From contig NZ_CALXKQ010000008.1 in assembly GCF_944388875.1 (NCBI RefSeq), forward strand, positions 1 to 64,000: a DNA stretch of 64,000 bases, read 5' to 3'. This document shows positions 8,052 to 16,500 of this stretch, in pieces (position 1 is the first letter of the stretch; each line of letters begins with the position of its first letter). The notes beneath the pieces were generated by a model. That model worked only from the letters and a program-made list of their open reading frames with translations. It searched no databases and was not told where the DNA came from. A program made the position numbers and the translations under genes. This DNA is from an uncultured Brachyspira sp. GTDB taxonomy: Bacteria > Spirochaetota > Brachyspiria > Brachyspirales > Brachyspiraceae.

Positions 8052-9974
8052 ATGGCAGAAAAACAAATACTAAATTTTGAAGCCGAAACTAAACAAATAT
8101 TAAATTTAATGGTGCATTCTATATACACTCATAAAGAAATATTTTTAAGAGAGCTTATCTCAAATGCAAGCGACGCTTTGGATAAGGCCAGATTTGAATC
8201 CATAACTCACGGCGATAAATATACTGATATAGATAATTTAAGAATAAAAATAGATACGGATGAGCAAAACAGAACTCTAACCATTCAGGATAACGGTATA
8301 GGTATGACAAGAGAGGATGTTATCAATAATATAGGCTCTATTGCAAGAAGCGGCACTAAAGCGTTTTTGGAAAGAATACAAAAGGATAAGGAAGCATCTA
8401 AAGAAAGCGGAATCGATTTAATAGGGCAGTTCGGAGTTGGTTTTTACTCTGCTTTTATGGTTGCTGATAATATTGTAATAGAAACAAAACATGTTGATAG
8501 TGAGAAAGGCGTACGTTGGGAGAGCAGCGGAGATGGTTCTTATTCTATAGAAGATATTGATAAGCAGGATAGAGGAACTAAGATAATATTAAAATTAAAA
8601 GGCAAAGATGAAAAATTAGAAGAAGATGGATTTGTTGATGATGATTACTGCAATAAATATACATTAGAGCGTTTAATACATAAATATTCTAATTATGTTC
8701 ATTATCCTATAGTTATGGATATGCCTATACCTAAAAAAGATGAGAAAGATATTCAGCAGTATGAAGAGAAAACTATTAACTCTATGATAAGTATATGGCA
8801 GAAATCTAAAAATGATGTTAAACTAGAAGAGTATAATGAGTTTTATAAAGAGCATTTCCATGATTATGCTGATCCTTTTGAGGTTATACATACTAGAGCA
8901 GAAGGTACTATAGAGTATACAGCACTTTTGTTTATACCTTCAAAAGCACCTTTTAATTTCCTTCATCCTGATTTTGAAAGAGGACTTGAACTTTATTCAA
9001 GAAATGTATTTATAATGAGTAAATGTAAAGACTTGCTTCCTGAGTATTTAAAATTTGTAAGAGGATTGGTTGATTCTCCAGATTTTTCACTCAATATTTC
9101 AAGAGAGATTTTACAGCATAGTACTCAATTAAAGAGAATAGCATCTAATGTTGAAAAGAAAGTTCTCGAGGCTTTGGAAAATATACTTAAAAATGATAGA
9201 AAAAGATATGAAAGTTTTTTCAAGGAGTTTGGAGAGTCTATAAAAATAGGCATATATTCTGATTTCAGTAAAAAAGATAAACTTGCTAATCTTTTATTAT
9301 TTGAATCTTCTAACACAGCAGAAGGCGAATATACTACATTAGCAGAATATAAATCAAGAATGAAAGAAGGTCAGGAGTTTATATATTATGCTGCTGCTAA
9401 AGATAAATCGGCAATAGAAAAATTACCTCACATGGAAGGCATGAAAGATAAAGGTTATGAAGTTTTATATTTTACAGACAGAGTAGATGAGTTTATGGTA
9501 AGCATGATGAGGGAATTTGATGGTACTAAACTTCATTCCATACTTCAGGCTGATGAAAAAAGTGCTGAAAATAAAGATGATAATGAAGATTCTGCTAATA
9601 AAGATGTACTTAACGCTATAAAAGAGGTTCTAGGCGAAAATAGGGTAGCAGAGGTTAGAGAAACTGATAGGCTTAAAGAAAGTGTGGTTTGTTTGTCTAA
9701 TAAAGAAAATTCTATAAGTTTTAATATGGCTAAAGTTCTTGCTGAAACTGGTAACAATATATTTGGTATGAAGCCAGAAAGAGTGCTTGAAATTAATACT
9801 TCACATGAAGTTTTCAAAGCAATAGAGAAAGAATATAATGCAAATAAAATATCTGATTTATTCAAAGAGTACAGCGAGCTTTTATATGATGAAGCATGCA
9901 TACTTGAAGGACTTCCTCTTGAAGACCCTAAACTATTTGCAGGCAGAATGAGTAAATTAATGCTTAAATTGTAA
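8052..9974 (+). CDS. htpG: Molecular chaperone HtpG (Hsp90)
   Basis: A 640-residue Hsp90 homologue of the usual bacterial length. The N-terminal ATPase domain has the GHKL motifs: FLRELISNASDALDK (ATP/Mg Asn and Asp), DNGIGMTREDV, and GQFGVGFYSAF. The middle domain carries the catalytic Arg segment LNISREILQ, and the C-terminal dimerisation domain runs from about residue 510. HtpG remodels cytosolic client proteins using ATP. The ATG follows GAAGGAG by eight bases. The gene is monocistronic: a strong terminator follows at 9992. I saw no CIRCE element upstream. Confidence 0.98.
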   Translation: MAEKQILNFEAETKQILNLMVHSIYTHKEIFLRELISNASDALDKARFESITHGDKYTDIDNLRIKIDTDEQNRTLTIQDNGIGMTREDVINNIGSIARSGTKAFLERIQKDKEASKESGIDLIGQFGVGFYSAFMVADNIVIETKHVDSEKGVRWESSGDGSYSIEDIDKQDRGTKIILKLKGKDEKLEEDGFVDDDYCNKYTLERLIHKYSNYVHYPIVMDMPIPKKDEKDIQQYEEKTINSMISIWQKSKNDVKLEEYNEFYKEHFHDYADPFEVIHTRAEGTIEYTALLFIPSKAPFNFLHPDFERGLELYSRNVFIMSKCKDLLPEYLKFVRGLVDSPDFSLNISREILQHSTQLKRIASNVEKKVLEALENILKNDRKRYESFFKEFGESIKIGIYSDFSKKDKLANLLLFESSNTAEGEYTTLAEYKSRMKEGQEFIYYAAAKDKSAIEKLPHMEGMKDKGYEVLYFTDRVDEFMVSMMREFDGTKLHSILQADEKSAENKDDNEDSANKDVLNAIKEVLGENRVAEVRETDRLKESVVCLSNKENSISFNMAKVLAETGNNIFGMKPERVLEINTSHEVFKAIEKEYNANKISDLFKEYSELLYDEACILEGLPLEDPKLFAGRMSKLMLKL

Positions 9975-9991
9975 TTTAATTGTTATAAAAT

Positions 9992-10027
9992 AAAAGGGAT
10001 TGCTGTTAAAGCAGTCCCTTTTTTTAT
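9992..10027 (+). terminator. Rho-independent terminator of htpG
   Basis: AAGGGA pairs with TCCCTT and TGCT with AGCA around a five-base loop, followed by seven T residues, 18 bases after the htpG stop codon. Confidence 0.9.
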
Positions 10028-10142
10028 AGTATGCTATATTAAAAAAATAGTTTACTATATATTGAATGTATGAAATGTATTATTATATTATTTTTATAGT
10101 TATCGTTTTCATAATTTTATTTATATAAATTAAATTTAACTA

Positions 10143-10170
10143 TTGACAATAATTCCATACATCGTATACT
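10143..10170 (+). promoter_or_regulatory. Sigma70-type promoter of a probable small RNA
   Basis: TTGACA at 10143-10148 and TATACT at 10165-10170 are separated by 16 bases. This spacing recurs at other clear promoters in the window. No gene of any size follows on the plus strand before the terminator at 10216. Confidence 0.65.
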
Positions 10171-10176
10171 ATATAT

Positions 10177-10257
10177 CAGATTGTTTTTATTTTTTATCAT
10201 ATGTTTTCTTAAGTGCCTACCATATAAACCCCATTTTAATATGGTAGGTAATTTTTT
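10177..10257 (+). ncRNA. Candidate small RNA of about 80 nt
   Basis: A near-consensus promoter (10143-10170) is followed about 80 bases later by a perfect 10-bp hairpin (CCTACCATAT with ATATGGTAGG, 10216-10248) and a run of seven T. Between them the sequence is U-rich and single-stranded-looking, with no start codon and ribosome site. The T-run lies on the plus-strand side only, so it is not the terminator of the convergent minus-strand gene that ends at 10263. The transcript boundaries are inferred from the promoter and terminator. Confidence 0.5.
10216..10257 (+). terminator. Rho-independent terminator of the small RNA
   Basis: A perfect 10-bp stem with a 13-base loop is followed by TAATTTTTTT. 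It lies well beyond the htpG terminator, so a separate transcript must use it. Confidence 0.75.
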
Positions 10258-10262
10258 TACTA

Positions 10263-10496
10263 TCACTTTTTATCCAAAAGAAACTCCCTAGCTATAAATA
10301 TGCTGAATACCACTAATATAACAGCACTTATACCCGCACTTATATATGGCGTGATTCCGAATAATAATGATATAATAGCAGTTGTAACTATAGCCAATAT
10401 AATAGCTATTATCTCTACTATAACGAGAAATATTATTCTTTTTTTATCAGTTGGTTTCTTCTCTTCTGGTTTTTTGTATGGTATCGGTTTTCTCAT
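10263..10496 (-). CDS. Small membrane protein, two helices
   Basis: From the ATG at 10496 the protein has 77 residues: a charged Pro/Lys-rich N-terminus (IPYKKPEEKKPTDKKR) and two hydrophobic helices (IIFLVIVEIIAIILAIV and ISAGISAVILVVFSIFI) ending in LLDKK. An earlier in-frame ATG at 10565 lies inside birA, so the later start is preferred; GGATG lies just upstream. It is 26 bases downstream of birA and probably cotranscribed. No family is recognised. Confidence 0.6.
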   Translation of the reverse strand: MRKPIPYKKPEEKKPTDKKRIIFLVIVEIIAIILAIVTTAIISLLFGITPYISAGISAVILVVFSIFIAREFLLDKK

Positions 10497-10522
10497 ATAT
10501 TTACATCCATTAATTAATTTTT

Positions 10523-11308
10523 TTAATAATTTGTATCTATATCTAAAGAAGCTCTTGATATCCAAGTTTCAGTTTTATTATCAACTTCCACTATTAAATA
10601 TCCTTCTTCTGTAATATCTTTTACTATTGCTTCTATTTCTTCTTTATCTTTTACAGCTTTTATAGTTTTACCAATCATTTTACTGTATATTCTAAAGTAT
10701 TCTGTTAAACTTTTACTGCTAGTATATATTTCTTCAAAATAATAAATTAAATCTTTATAAAAATTTTCTATTTCAGTTTTTTTATTTGTTTCTATGAATA
10801 ATGAAACTGCCTTATCACGTATATCATCAGGAAAATCATCCTTTTTATGGTATAGATTAACACCAGTACCTATTATACATGCATTTTTATTGTTATCTAT
10901 TGGTGTAACTTGTATAAGTGTTCCTGATATTTTTTTATTTCCAACTAAAACATCATTAGGCCATTTAACATGGGCATCTATATTATATTTTTCTCTTAAA
11001 TATTTACTCAAAGCAATACCTGGCAAAAAACTTAATGCTTCTTTTTTAAATGGAGAATATACAAGCACGCTGAACCATAATCCTAAATTATTATCAGACT
11101 GCCATGCATTTCCGTAACTGCCTTTACCTGATGTCTGCTTTAATGCTATATAAACGGTTCCTTCATCTAATATTATTTTATTATTTAAATCTTCTATCAT
11201 TTTTTTATTTGTACTTTCTAATGATTCAAATAATATAGTATTTTTTCCGTATATTTTACTTTTCAAACCGTTTGTAAATATGTTAACTTCCATAATAGTA
11301 TTATACAT
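10523..11308 (-). CDS. birA: Biotin--[acetyl-CoA-carboxylase] ligase
   Basis: A 261-residue BirA without the N-terminal DNA-binding domain, so it is a ligase and probably not a repressor. It joins biotin to the carrier lysine of biotin-dependent carboxylases via biotinyl-AMP. The biotinyl-AMP loop, usually GRGRxGRxW, appears here as TSGKGSYGNAW near residue 60. KWPNDVLVGNKKISGTL is the catalytic core with the conserved Lys, and GTGVNLYH follows. The C-terminal SH3-like domain ends in TETWISRASLDI. Translation may start at the ATG at 11308 or five codons later. Confidence 0.93.
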   Translation of the reverse strand: MYNTIMEVNIFTNGLKSKIYGKNTILFESLESTNKKMIEDLNNKIILDEGTVYIALKQTSGKGSYGNAWQSDNNLGLWFSVLVYSPFKKEALSFLPGIALSKYLREKYNIDAHVKWPNDVLVGNKKISGTLIQVTPIDNNKNACIIGTGVNLYHKKDDFPDDIRDKAVSLFIETNKKTEIENFYKDLIYYFEEIYTSSKSLTEYFRIYSKMIGKTIKAVKDKEEIEAIVKDITEEGYLIVEVDNKTETWISRASLDIDTNY

Positions 11309-11818
11309 TAAAAAAACTTTATATCAATATTATGATAACTTTATTTTTATGCTAATAATATAAGATATAAAAAAGCATCTCTTTCAATAGTTTTAATTAG
11401 TATGCTTATTTGAATCGCAAAAAGATTAGTTATAAATAATTTAAATGAGTTATGTTATTATTTTTTATATATTATCAATATCTAATATTATATATGTAGG
11501 AAATATAAAAATTGAATCACAAAGCAAGTATTTTATTTTAATAAATAGCTTACAATATATAAAAAATAGTTATAAAAAATGATTAACATACTTTACTTTA
11601 TTTTTTATTAATATATAATATAGGCATAGGGTGATAATATGTATTTAATTAATAATTTTCGATTAATAATTTTCTTAAATCAGGATACTTTTCCCGAGAT
11701 TCGTTCTCTATAATATACCGTGCGTATATTCCATTTTTACATCTATTAATAATCATAAGTAATTAAAATAATAAACAATTTGTTTTATGAATTTAATATT
11801 TTATTAGAGGTTTTTTAT
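11309..11818. other. 510-base leader region before the sao operon
   Basis: No gene of normal size is present. A weak promoter-like pair (TTTACT then TATAAT around 11591-11620) is followed by a 24-codon open frame at 11639-11713 with AGGGTGA before its ATG. The frame ends at a TAA that overlaps a hairpin (AATATAC, loop CGTGC, GTATATT; 11712-11730). The stretch 11690-11730 is richer in GC than its surroundings. This could be a regulatory leader for the downstream operon; I cannot match it to a known riboswitch. Confidence 0.35.
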
Positions 11819-12076
11819 ATGTCTAAAGTATTAGTAGAATTTATAAATACATGTCCTACTTGCGATGGTTATTCATCATATTTAAATGAACTTCAAAAAG
11901 AGTATGATGGTAAGATTGAAGTAAAATTATATTATGCAGGCAAAGACTTTGATTATTTAGAGAAATATGGAATGGTAGACAGAGGCACATTAATTATAAA
12001 TGGAAAAGATAGATATGATGTATTAAGCAAAAAATTAATAGAAAAAGAGATAAAAAAAGCTGTAGAAGCTTTATAA
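11819..12076 (+). CDS. saoT: Thioredoxin-fold CxxC protein, SaoT-like
   Basis: An 85-residue protein beginning MSKVLVEFINTCPTCDG, a thioredoxin/glutaredoxin-type first strand followed by a CPTC redox or metal-binding motif (Cys12, Cys15). The ATG at 11819 has AGAGG eight bases upstream; an earlier in-frame start has no ribosome site. It is first in a nine-gene operon that ends with a selenocysteine-containing MerB-like lyase. Its natural jobs would be reducing a disulfide or selenenylsulfide of a partner, or passing a thiophilic metal along. In some organisms this family carries selenocysteine in place of a Cys (recalled). Here both are cysteines. The Sao name is from memory. Confidence 0.75.
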   Translation: MSKVLVEFINTCPTCDGYSSYLNELQKEYDGKIEVKLYYAGKDFDYLEKYGMVDRGTLIINGKDRYDVLSKKLIEKEIKKAVEAL

Positions 12077-12098
12077 ACGAGGATTGATATAGAATAAT

Positions 12099-13205
12099 AT
12101 GCTTATGCGTTTTTTGTATGTATTTTGGGACTTTCTTCTTATAAGTTCTGAATGGATTATTATAAGTTTATTATTATCTGGTATAATACATGCTTTTGTA
12201 CGTCCTCAAGTATTACAAAAATCAATAGGAAATAAAAAGATATCCTCTTTATTAAAAACAACAATATCGGGTGCTATTTTACCGATATGCAGCTGCGGAG
12301 TTTTGCCTTTAGCATTAAGTTTATATAGAACAGGTGCTTATTTAGGACCTACTCTTTCTTTTTTGGTGGCAACACCAATAATAAACCCTGCTGCAATAAT
12401 AATGTCATTTGCTATGTTAGGTAAAGAGATTACTTTTATATATATATTATGCGGGATATTGCTCCCTATAATTATAGGAATATTAGGAAACACTTTTGGT
12501 GGTAAAGAATTAATAGCTCCTGAAGTTTTAAAATTGCAAAGTATGAATATTAAAATTCCTGAACAAACTTATGTTGATAAAACTCCATGGTATAAAAAAC
12601 TGTACAATGGTGTTTTATGGGGGTTTAATAATCTTGGAATAGAAATCAGCAGATTTATATTGATAGGCACTTTATTTGGAACTATTTTAATAACGATTGT
12701 ACCTCAGTCATTTGTTATGCAGTATTTAAGTAATCCTAAATTAGTGTCAATATTGGGTATAACAGCAGTAGGCTGTATAATGTATGTATGTGCTTTAGGT
12801 CATATACCATTAATTGCAGCATTAATATCTGCTGGGGCTTCTCCAGGTGTGGCAATAACATTTTTAATTACAGGAGTTGCCACAAATATCTCTGAATTAA
12901 TTAGCATGTATAAGCTCATAGGTAAAAGGACTTTAATCATATATCTCGTTTCTATGCTTTTTTTTGGTATCTTGATAGGTTACATTACAAATATTTTATT
13001 AACGGACAATTTTACGCCCATCTTTGATTTATCAAATTCCCAAAAGCAAATGGAAATAGCCAATAATATTAATATTACTTTCCCCAATTGGTTTAAAAAT
13101 GTATGTGCAATTATAGTGTTATTTATGGGCTTATATTCATGGTTTATGATTTTTATAAAGAAGATAAAGGTATTAGTAAATAGGGAAAAACAAGTTCAAT
13201 GTTGA
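12099..13205 (+). CDS. saoE: ArsP/DUF318-type permease, SaoE-like efflux protein
   Basis: A 368-residue membrane protein with about eight to ten helices. The hallmark of the ArsP_1/DUF318 permease family is the ICSCGVLPLALSLYRTGA stretch near residue 63, with Cys64 and Cys66 inside a membrane segment, followed by FLVATPIINPAA. ArsP members export trivalent organoarsenicals (family knowledge), and the CSCG cysteines fit a soft-metal substrate. It follows saoT by 22 bases. Its last codons are TGT TGA, and the ATG of the next gene overlaps by seven bases, suggesting coupled translation. The direction and substrate are inferred; product efflux after carbon-metal cleavage is likely. Confidence 0.8.
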   Translation: MLMRFLYVFWDFLLISSEWIIISLLLSGIIHAFVRPQVLQKSIGNKKISSLLKTTISGAILPICSCGVLPLALSLYRTGAYLGPTLSFLVATPIINPAAIIMSFAMLGKEITFIYILCGILLPIIIGILGNTFGGKELIAPEVLKLQSMNIKIPEQTYVDKTPWYKKLYNGVLWGFNNLGIEISRFILIGTLFGTILITIVPQSFVMQYLSNPKLVSILGITAVGCIMYVCALGHIPLIAALISAGASPGVAITFLITGVATNISELISMYKLIGKRTLIIYLVSMLFFGILIGYITNILLTDNFTPIFDLSNSQKQMEIANNINITFPNWFKNVCAIIVLFMGLYSWFMIFIKKIKVLVNREKQVQC

Positions 13206-13648
13206 AAATATTGTGTACTTTATTTATTTTTATACTGATATCTTGTAATAATAGAACAGAGAATATCAAAAGTGCTGATGGAATAAATAATAATGATCTT
13301 TATCAAGTTTATATAAATAAATATGCTGACAAAGAGTTGCTGACTTTTTTGGAGGGAGATTTCAGCGGAGATGATATAGATGATTTGATAATAATTTATA
13401 GGGAATCAGAATATTCAAATAAATTAGTAGGAATATATAAGGACTCTAATGGTAAGATATTGATGACTGATCCAATACCTGCACCAATAGAAAACTATAT
13501 TATCAAATTCTATAATATTGATGAAAAAGTACCTAATGAAATTTTGGTATCTGGTCAGAAGGGTGCTCATATAGGTTTTGCTGTTTACAGGCTTGAAAAT
13601 GGAGTGTTTATAAGTTTATTTGAAAATGGAATGGAAAACTGCTGTTAA
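13199..13648 (+). CDS. saoC: Lipoprotein ending in Cys-Cys-COOH, SaoC-like
   Basis: A 149-residue lipoprotein (lipobox ILISC, Cys16) whose last two codons before TAA are both cysteine (TGC TGT), giving a free Cys-Cys-COOH tail. This matches the 'Cys-Cys-COOH (seleno)protein SaoC' family as I recall it; some homologues have selenocysteine at the penultimate or last position, here both are Cys. The body has FG-GAP-like beta features (LEGDFSGDDIDDLIIIY). The start overlaps the end of saoE by seven bases. A vicinal dithiol on a tethered protein is a good trap for mercury-like or arsenic-like ions, so capture or hand-over in the periplasm is inferred. Confidence 0.75.
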   Translation: MLKILCTLFIFILISCNNRTENIKSADGINNNDLYQVYINKYADKELLTFLEGDFSGDDIDDLIIIYRESEYSNKLVGIYKDSNGKILMTDPIPAPIENYIIKFYNIDEKVPNEILVSGQKGAHIGFAVYRLENGVFISLFENGMENCC

Positions 13649-13690
13649 ATTTTTAAAATATATATAATTAATTTTTTAAGGAGAACAATA

Positions 13691-14860
13691 ATGAAAAAAA
13701 GTATGATTATCTTTTTAATGATGATATTTGCTGTTTCATGCGGAAGCGGTGATAATTCATCTAAAGATGCAGCTCAAATACCTGAAGATGTACAGGCTAT
13801 AGTTGCTGATTATAATTTGGAAGAATTAAGTGATGAAGATAAAAAATATAAAATTAATTTGGGCTATTATAATTGCGATCACATGACTGCTGCTTGTGTA
13901 GGAGAAGATACTGGAATATATAAAGCATTAGGATTGAATGTTACAGTTACAGGTAATGGAAATGTTCCTGAAGCTATGAGTGCTGGACAGATGGATATGG
14001 CTTATGCTGGTTTTGCTACTACATTGAATGCTGTAAAGAATAAAGTACCTCTTTTTATAGCGGCAGAAAATCATACAGGCGGTGCTGAGTATTTTGTTGT
14101 TTCTAAAGATATTCAAAAACCAGAGGACTTATTAAACAAAAGAATATCTATGGGTGCTAATCCTGAAACACAAAATTTAAACTGGGCAGAATGGTCAGAG
14201 CAGTTAAATATACCTAGAGATATTACTTATTATGAAAACTTCTCTATGAGCGATTCTGATGCTTATTTTGCATTTAAATTAGGTCAATTAGACGGCTATG
14301 GTGCCTGCGATCCTTGGGGTTCTATGGCTGAATACGAAGATACAGGAAAAGTATTAAAAAGACAAAATACTGACAGAGAAATAGACGGACATGGAACTTG
14401 CTGTAAAGTTTGTATGAATTATAACTTTGCAAAAGCTCACCCAAAATTGGCTGAACGCATACTTCTTGCTCATGCTATGTCTATAGAATATATGTATCTT
14501 CATCCTTATAAAGCAGCTCAAATATTTGCTGAAAATTATAATGTTCCTTTGGAAGTTGGTCTTATGACTTTATGGAAAAAACTCAATGAGGAAGGAAGAA
14601 CTATTACTTGGAAATTAAACAGAGATTATGTTCATAATCAAATGAAAACTATGAGGAGATTAGGTGTAAGAGATGATATTAACTCTCTTGATATAGATGA
14701 TTATATAGATTTATCATACTTTGATAATTGCGGTGCTAGAGATTTTGATGAATTTATAAAAGAAGAAGTTGATCCTATATTCCCTCTTGGTATGAGTTAT
14801 AAAGAATGGAGAGCTAAAGCTGTAGAAGTAGATAACATAAAAGAAGAACCTAAAGTTTGA
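13691..14860 (+). CDS. saoX: NMT1/NitT-TauT-type binding lipoprotein rich in Cys, SaoX-like
   Basis: A 389-residue substrate-binding lipoprotein for an ABC importer (lipobox AVSC, Cys17; AAGGAGAA before the ATG). The fold follows the NMT1/SsuA pattern: GLNVTVTGNGNVPEAMSAGQMD, then the DLLNKRISMGANPE and LGQLDGYGACDPWG lobes. It differs from usual members by its cysteines: Cys62 and Cys69 in NCDHMTAAC, Cys206, and the cluster GTCCKVC (Cys237, 238, 241), plus Cys347. These could bind a thiophilic organometal cargo. It is 42 bases after saoC and is followed by its transport partners. Confidence 0.8.
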   Translation: MKKSMIIFLMMIFAVSCGSGDNSSKDAAQIPEDVQAIVADYNLEELSDEDKKYKINLGYYNCDHMTAACVGEDTGIYKALGLNVTVTGNGNVPEAMSAGQMDMAYAGFATTLNAVKNKVPLFIAAENHTGGAEYFVVSKDIQKPEDLLNKRISMGANPETQNLNWAEWSEQLNIPRDITYYENFSMSDSDAYFAFKLGQLDGYGACDPWGSMAEYEDTGKVLKRQNTDREIDGHGTCCKVCMNYNFAKAHPKLAERILLAHAMSIEYMYLHPYKAAQIFAENYNVPLEVGLMTLWKKLNEEGRTITWKLNRDYVHNQMKTMRRLGVRDDINSLDIDDYIDLSYFDNCGARDFDEFIKEEVDPIFPLGMSYKEWRAKAVEVDNIKEEPKV

Positions 14861-14896
14861 TTATTATATATAGTGATTAATAAATAAAGGTAAAAG

Positions 14897-15721
14897 ATGA
14901 AGCATATAATAAAAGGTAATAAATATGTTATTATATTTACCATGATTTTTATATTATGCTTCATTTTATTTCAAAATTATAAGAATAATTTGGGCAGTAA
15001 AAAGGATAAGATGACAATAGCATGCGGTAATGATGCTTCAGGGATGCTGTTTGACTATATTATAAATGATAAAGATTCTAATATAGAATTATCTGATGTT
15101 GATTATATACAGTTTTTAGACTGCTGCGGTTCTCAGGCTGAATTTGCTTTTATATCTGGAAGAGTTGATATGGCAGTATTATGTCCTGATGCTGCATTTC
15201 AGTTAATATCTATAGATACTAACTATTATATAGTTGATTCTATAGTTAATGGTTCTAATGTTTTAGTATATTATGATGAAAATTATGATAAAAATATAGA
15301 ACCTAAAAATATTGGATATATGAATAAGAGATTATTGCAGGAAGCTTTATTAAAAGAAAGATATTCCAATTCTAATTATTATCCTATGTTGGCTACAGCT
15401 TTACCTTATGCTTTGGAAAAGAAAACTGTTGATGCTATTTTTATTGATATTATATTGGCTTTAAAAACTAAGAATACTAGATTTAAAAAAATAGATACGG
15501 ATAAGGCTGATTATTATCTTGTTGCATCAAAAAAATTGAAAGACACTGTTATTCTTAATAATTTCATAAAAGTTTATAATGAGGCAGTTGATGATATTGA
15601 AAATGATACTATATTGTCCAATGTACTTATTAGTTATTTAGATATTTCAAATTCTGAAGGAGAAATGAATATATGGAAAACAATGGGAGTCAAGTTCCGC
15701 AAAATAAAAGCAGAGTTATAA
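14897..15721 (+). CDS. saoB: Second binding-protein-like, membrane-anchored, SaoB-like
   Basis: A 274-residue protein with an N-terminal membrane anchor (residues 10-27, no lipobox) and a periplasmic two-lobe domain resembling SBP-type folds. The motif LDCCGSQAEFAFISGRVDMAVLCP (Cys76, Cys77, Cys96) aligns with the ligand-binding turn of NMT1 proteins, where sulphonate binders lack the cysteines; Cys43 lies in IACGND. The paired Cys76-Cys77 again suggests soft-metal binding. AAAGG lies before the ATG. The next gene starts inside this one. Name by recollection of the Sao families; a role distinct from SaoX is unknown. Confidence 0.7.
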   Translation: MKHIIKGNKYVIIFTMIFILCFILFQNYKNNLGSKKDKMTIACGNDASGMLFDYIINDKDSNIELSDVDYIQFLDCCGSQAEFAFISGRVDMAVLCPDAAFQLISIDTNYYIVDSIVNGSNVLVYYDENYDKNIEPKNIGYMNKRLLQEALLKERYSNSNYYPMLATALPYALEKKTVDAIFIDIILALKTKNTRFKKIDTDKADYYLVASKKLKDTVILNNFIKVYNEAVDDIENDTILSNVLISYLDISNSEGEMNIWKTMGVKFRKIKAEL

Positions 15722-16500
15722 ATTTGGGAAATGCTGGAAATAGTATTTTTATGAAATTTTACAGTGTTTCTGTGCTTATATTTATAATGATAGTTTGGTA
15801 TTTTCTTGCTAAAAAGATAGATAATAATTTGCTTCTTCCAGATTTTATTACAACTTGTAAAGAGTTTTTTAAATCTTGGGTAGATCCTTATACGGTTAAA
15901 AATTTACTTATAACATTAGAGAGGGTATTCAGAGGATTTCTTATAGCTTGTTTAATAGGTTTGCCGCTTGGGCTTTTTATGGGGTATTCTAAGCCTATAC
16001 TATTAGCCATTTCGCCTATAATAAACTCTATAAGACAAGTACCTATAATGGCTTGGATACCTTTAGCTATAGTATGGTTTGGTCTTGGCGACGGACCTAC
16101 TATATTTTTAATAACTATGAGTGCAATATTTCCTCTTATAATCAATACTATAGACGGAGTTAGAGGAATAGATCCTAACTATATCAATGCTGCAAGAAGT
16201 ATGGGGGCTAAAAATATAGATATAATGCTTGATATAATATTGCCTGGTGCTTTGCCTGCATTTCTGACGGGATGCAGGCTTGCTTTAGGATTAGGATGGA
16301 TGAGTGTTATATGTGCGGAGTTTATAGCTACAAGTAAGGGGTTTGGATTTATATTAGTTGAAGCTCAGCAAAGACTTGAAACTCCAAAACTTTATGCTCT
16401 TATGATAGTATCTGCCATAATCGGTTTTAGTATGGATAGAATATTAATTATTTTAGAAAAACTGCTTACTTCTTGGAGATTTAAAAATGGCAATTCTTGA
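15673..16500 (+). CDS. saoP: SsuC/TauC-type ABC permease, SaoP-like
   Basis: A 275-residue inner-membrane permease with six helices and the ABC EAA loop NAARSMGAKNIDIMLDIILPGALPAF near residue 175, which contacts the ATPase. The family is BPD_transp_1 of the nitrate/sulphonate/taurine class. The ATG at 15673 has AAGGAG 11 bases upstream and overlaps the previous gene by 49 bases; an alternative start is 15751. It pairs with the downstream ATPase and with the two binding proteins upstream to form one importer. Confidence 0.85.
   Translation: MENNGSQVPQNKSRVINLGNAGNSIFMKFYSVSVLIFIMIVWYFLAKKIDNNLLLPDFITTCKEFFKSWVDPYTVKNLLITLERVFRGFLIACLIGLPLGLFMGYSKPILLAISPIINSIRQVPIMAWIPLAIVWFGLGDGPTIFLITMSAIFPLIINTIDGVRGIDPNYINAARSMGAKNIDIMLDIILPGALPAFLTGCRLALGLGWMSVICAEFIATSKGFGFILVEAQQRLETPKLYALMIVSAIIGFSMDRILIILEKLLTSWRFKNGNS

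Noticed and set aside
11649-11756. A 35-codon minus-strand frame before the operon
   Set aside because: Its sequence reads like protein but has no ribosome site, no homology I can name, and overlaps the plus-strand leader candidate.
13199-13205. The TGT TGA end of the ArsP-like permease as a possible Cys-Sec end
   Set aside because: The next gene starts with an overlapping ATG and has its own lipoprotein signal, reading on gives no related sequence, and no SECIS-type hairpin follows.
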